From Bradyrhizobium lablabi (GTDB lineage: Bacteria; Pseudomonadota; Alphaproteobacteria; Rhizobiales; Xanthobacteraceae), in contig NZ_LT670844.1 of NCBI RefSeq assembly GCF_900141755.1, forward strand, positions 1,054,001-1,118,000: a stretch of 64,000 nucleotides of DNA. Direction: 5' to 3'. Positions 62,050-64,000 of the stretch are shown here, in pieces. The notes beneath the pieces are model-generated. The model made no database searches. It worked only from the letters and a program-made list of their open reading frames with translations, and was not told where the DNA came from. The position numbers and the translations under genes are program-made. Position 1 is the stretch's first letter. Every line of letters begins with the position of its first letter.

Positions 62050-64000
62050 TCACTCCGCCGCCTGCAATCCGCCCAGCGCCTTCGCCGGCTTCGGCGCGCC
62101 GACCCGCAGCCTGCGATCCGACAGTGACAGCAGCCCGCCGAACGCCATCAGCACCGGGCCGAGCCAGATCAAGAGCACCATCGGCTTGTGGTAGATCCGC
62201 ACCGCGATCGCGCCGTCGGCTGCGGTCTCGCCAAGCGAGACATAGATCTGGCTAAAGCCGCGCGTCAGCAATGCCGCTTCAGTGGTGGTCGATCCCCGCG
62301 TGGTGAAATTGCGTTTCGAGGGCGTCATGGTGGCGAGCCGCTCGCCATCCAGGCTCACCGTGAAATGCGCCAGCATTTCCCGATAATTCGGCCCTTGCCG
62401 CTGCGTCGCGCCGTCGAGCCTCAACTGATAGCGGGCGATGATCGCGACGTCATCGGGCTTCATCGAGCCGATATATTCGCTGTTCCACGTGGTCTCGCAG
62501 ACGATCCCGATCAGGGCTATGCCGACGCCGGCATGCGCGAACACCGTTCCCCAGCTCGAGCGCGGCAATCCGCGCGCCCGCCGGAACGAGACTGAAAGCG
62601 GCAGCCGAAACAACCCGGTGCGTTCCGCAAGATCGGTCAGTGCGCCGGCAATGACGAAGATCGCGAGGCCGATGGCGAGCGGCGCGAAGGTGCTGCCGCC
62701 GCCGGTCCACGCCCATAGCACCGCGACCCCAATCAACGCCGCGATGCCGGCCGCCATCAGCCGCTGCGCCGCGCCCAGAAGATCGCCGCGCTTCCACGCC
62801 AGCAATGGCCCGAACGGCACCGCTAACATCAGAGGGAGGAACAACGGCGCGAAAGTGAGATTGAAGAACGGCGCGCCCACCGAAATCTTCTCCCCGGTCA
62901 CAACTTCCAGCGCCAGCGGATACAGCGTTCCGATGAAGACGGTGGCACAGGCCGTGGTAAGGAACAGATTGTTGAGCACCAGCGCGCCTTCGCGCGAGAT
63001 CGGCGCGAACAGCCCACCCTGCTTCAGCGCCGAGGCGCGCCAGGCGTAAAGCGAGAGACTCCCGCCGATGAAGATGCACAGGATCAGGAGGATGAACACG
63101 CCGCGCGTCGGATCGGTCGCGAACGCGTGAACCGAGGTCAGCACGCCCGAGCGCACCAGGAAGGTGCCGAGTAGGGATAGCGAGAACGCCAGGATCGAAA
63201 GCAGGATGGTCCAGACCTTCAACGCGTTGCGCTTTTCCATCACCACCAGCGAATGCAACAGCGCGGTGCCGGCAAGCCACGGCATCAGCGAAGCGTTCTC
63301 GACCGGATCCCAGAACCACCAGCCGCCCCAGCCGAGTTCGTAATAGGCCCAATAGGAACCCATCGCGATGCCGAGCGTGAGGAAGATCCACGCCACCAGC
63401 GTCCAGGGCCGCACCCAGCGCGCCCAGGCCGCGTCGATCCGCCCCTCGATCAGGGCCGCGACCGCAAAGGAAAATGAAATCGAGAAGCCGACATAGCCGA
63501 GATAGAGCATCGGCGGATGCACCGCGAGGCCAATATCCTGCAGCACCGGATTGAGGTCGCGGCCCTCGATCGGCGGATTGACGATGCGCAGGAACGGGTT
63601 CGAGGTGATCAGGATGAACAGATAGAAGGCGCTGGCGATCCAGGCCTGCACCGCCAGCACATGCGCCCGCAGCGACAGCGGCAGGTTGTTGCCGAAGGCT
63701 GCGACCATGCCGCCGAACAGCGCCAGGATCGACACCCATAACAGCATCGAGCCTTCGTGATTGCCCCAGACGCCGGTGATCTTGTAGATCAGCGGTTTCA
63801 GCGAATGCGAGTTCTCGAACACGTTGACGACGGAAAAATCCGAGGTGACGTGCAACATGACCAGCGCCGCGAACGAGGCCGCGACGAACAGCAATTGCGC
63901 AAGCGCTGCGGAGCGCGCGACATTCATCAGGGCCGGATCGCGCCAGCGCGCGCCGACGAGCGGCACGGTGGACTGGATCAGCGCCAGCGCCAGCGCCAGC
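62050..64000 (-). CDS. cycK: Cytochrome c haem lyase CcmF/CycK (5' end outside window)
   Basis: 650 residues are visible, with the frame still open at the window edge (LALALALIQST before the GTG at 63966). Multi-helix membrane protein with GVWGNHEGSMLLWVSILALF, GFSISFSFAVAALIEGRIDA and the haem-handling WGGWWFWDPVENASLMPWLA (WWD domain). It attaches haem from CcmE to apocytochromes c. Full CcmF is about 660 residues, so only a few N-terminal residues are missing. Its product would serve the c-type cytochromes of the oxidase island. Confidence 0.93.
   Translation of the reverse strand, partial: LALALALIQSTVPLVGARWRDPALMNVARSAALAQLLFVAASFAALVMLHVTSDFSVVNVFENSHSLKPLIYKITGVWGNHEGSMLLWVSILALFGGMVAAFGNNLPLSLRAHVLAVQAWIASAFYLFILITSNPFLRIVNPPIEGRDLNPVLQDIGLAVHPPMLYLGYVGFSISFSFAVAALIEGRIDAAWARWVRPWTLVAWIFLTLGIAMGSYWAYYELGWGGWWFWDPVENASLMPWLAGTALLHSLVVMEKRNALKVWTILLSILAFSLSLLGTFLVRSGVLTSVHAFATDPTRGVFILLILCIFIGGSLSLYAWRASALKQGGLFAPISREGALVLNNLFLTTACATVFIGTLYPLALEVVTGEKISVGAPFFNLTFAPLFLPLMLAVPFGPLLAWKRGDLLGAAQRLMAAGIAALIGVAVLWAWTGGGSTFAPLAIGLAIFVIAGALTDLAERTGLFRLPLSVSFRRARGLPRSSWGTVFAHAGVGIALIGIVCETTWNSEYIGSMKPDDVAIIARYQLRLDGATQRQGPNYREMLAHFTVSLDGERLATMTPSKRNFTTRGSTTTEAALLTRGFSQIYVSLGETAADGAIAVRIYHKPMVLLIWLGPVLMAFGGLLSLSDRRLRVGAPKPAKALGGLQAAE

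Overview
The window looks like a chromosome segment of Bradyrhizobium or a very close relative. The DNA is GC-rich. The right end carries the cytochrome c maturation genes cycK (ccmF) and cycL (ccmH) followed by degP and a response regulator, an order I recall from Bradyrhizobium. Other pointers are a 1606-residue NAD-glutamate dehydrogenase and short interspersed palindromic repeats typical of that genus. I found no rRNA, tRNA or CRISPR array.

Layout. Positions 1-2.5 kb hold the end of a LysR regulator, a secreted TPR protein and a small secreted protein. Positions 2.5-11 kb are an accessory scrapyard. A few intact genes (chorismate mutase, AraC regulator, SnoaL-like protein, dehalogenase-like hydrolase, short-chain dehydrogenase) lie among at least ten gene fragments: IS1182-, IS630- and IS3-type transposases, a group II intron reverse transcriptase, a methyltransferase, an SDR, a TPP enzyme and others. 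Inside the IS1182-type transposase sits a clean 189-bp mini-element with 27-bp inverted ends and a 5-bp target duplication; removing it restores the reading frame. A GMC oxidoreductase follows (10.9-12.6 kb), then an orphan response regulator lying between two short IS21-like remnants.

Positions 14.6-22.6 kb are a leftward operon joining an acyl-CoA ligase, a MaoC enoyl-CoA hydratase, a PHA synthase, a PhaZ-like hydrolase, an acyl-CoA dehydrogenase and a TPP decarboxylase, with an AraC regulator divergent from it. This looks like a compact route from fatty acids to polyhydroxyalkanoate. Next is a divergent pair resembling RclR/RclC (reactive-chlorine response), then an OxyR-like regulator.

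Positions 28.4-42.4 kb are the most interesting part, a respiratory and sulfur island. A leftward operon encodes a cupredoxin-like protein, a Tat-exported metallophosphoesterase, a monohaem cytochrome c, a CcoN-like oxidase subunit, a fused CcoO-CcoP-like trihaem cytochrome, a CcoS-like protein, a separate membrane anchor resembling the CcoP N-terminus, two 41-residue membrane peptides not seen by length-filtered ORF calling, a SafE-type membrane protein and a CcoI-type copper ATPase. Divergent from it are a SCO copper chaperone and a 5-aminolevulinate synthase. Facing these are FccB/FccA (sulfide dehydrogenase) and SoxZ/SoxY. Together they suggest electron flow from a reduced sulfur compound to an unusual cbb3-type oxidase, with its own copper and haem supply. 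A GroEL paralogue with a histidine-rich tail follows.

Positions 44.5-48 kb hold small Bradyrhizobium-type genes and fragments, including a frameshifted cold-shock gene. Positions 48.2-52.5 kb are a complete binding-protein-dependent ABC importer. Positions 53.3-58.1 kb are NAD-glutamate dehydrogenase, preceded by a glutamine synthetase remnant. The right end is a small HTH gene, a response regulator, degP, cycL and cycK (cut by the window).
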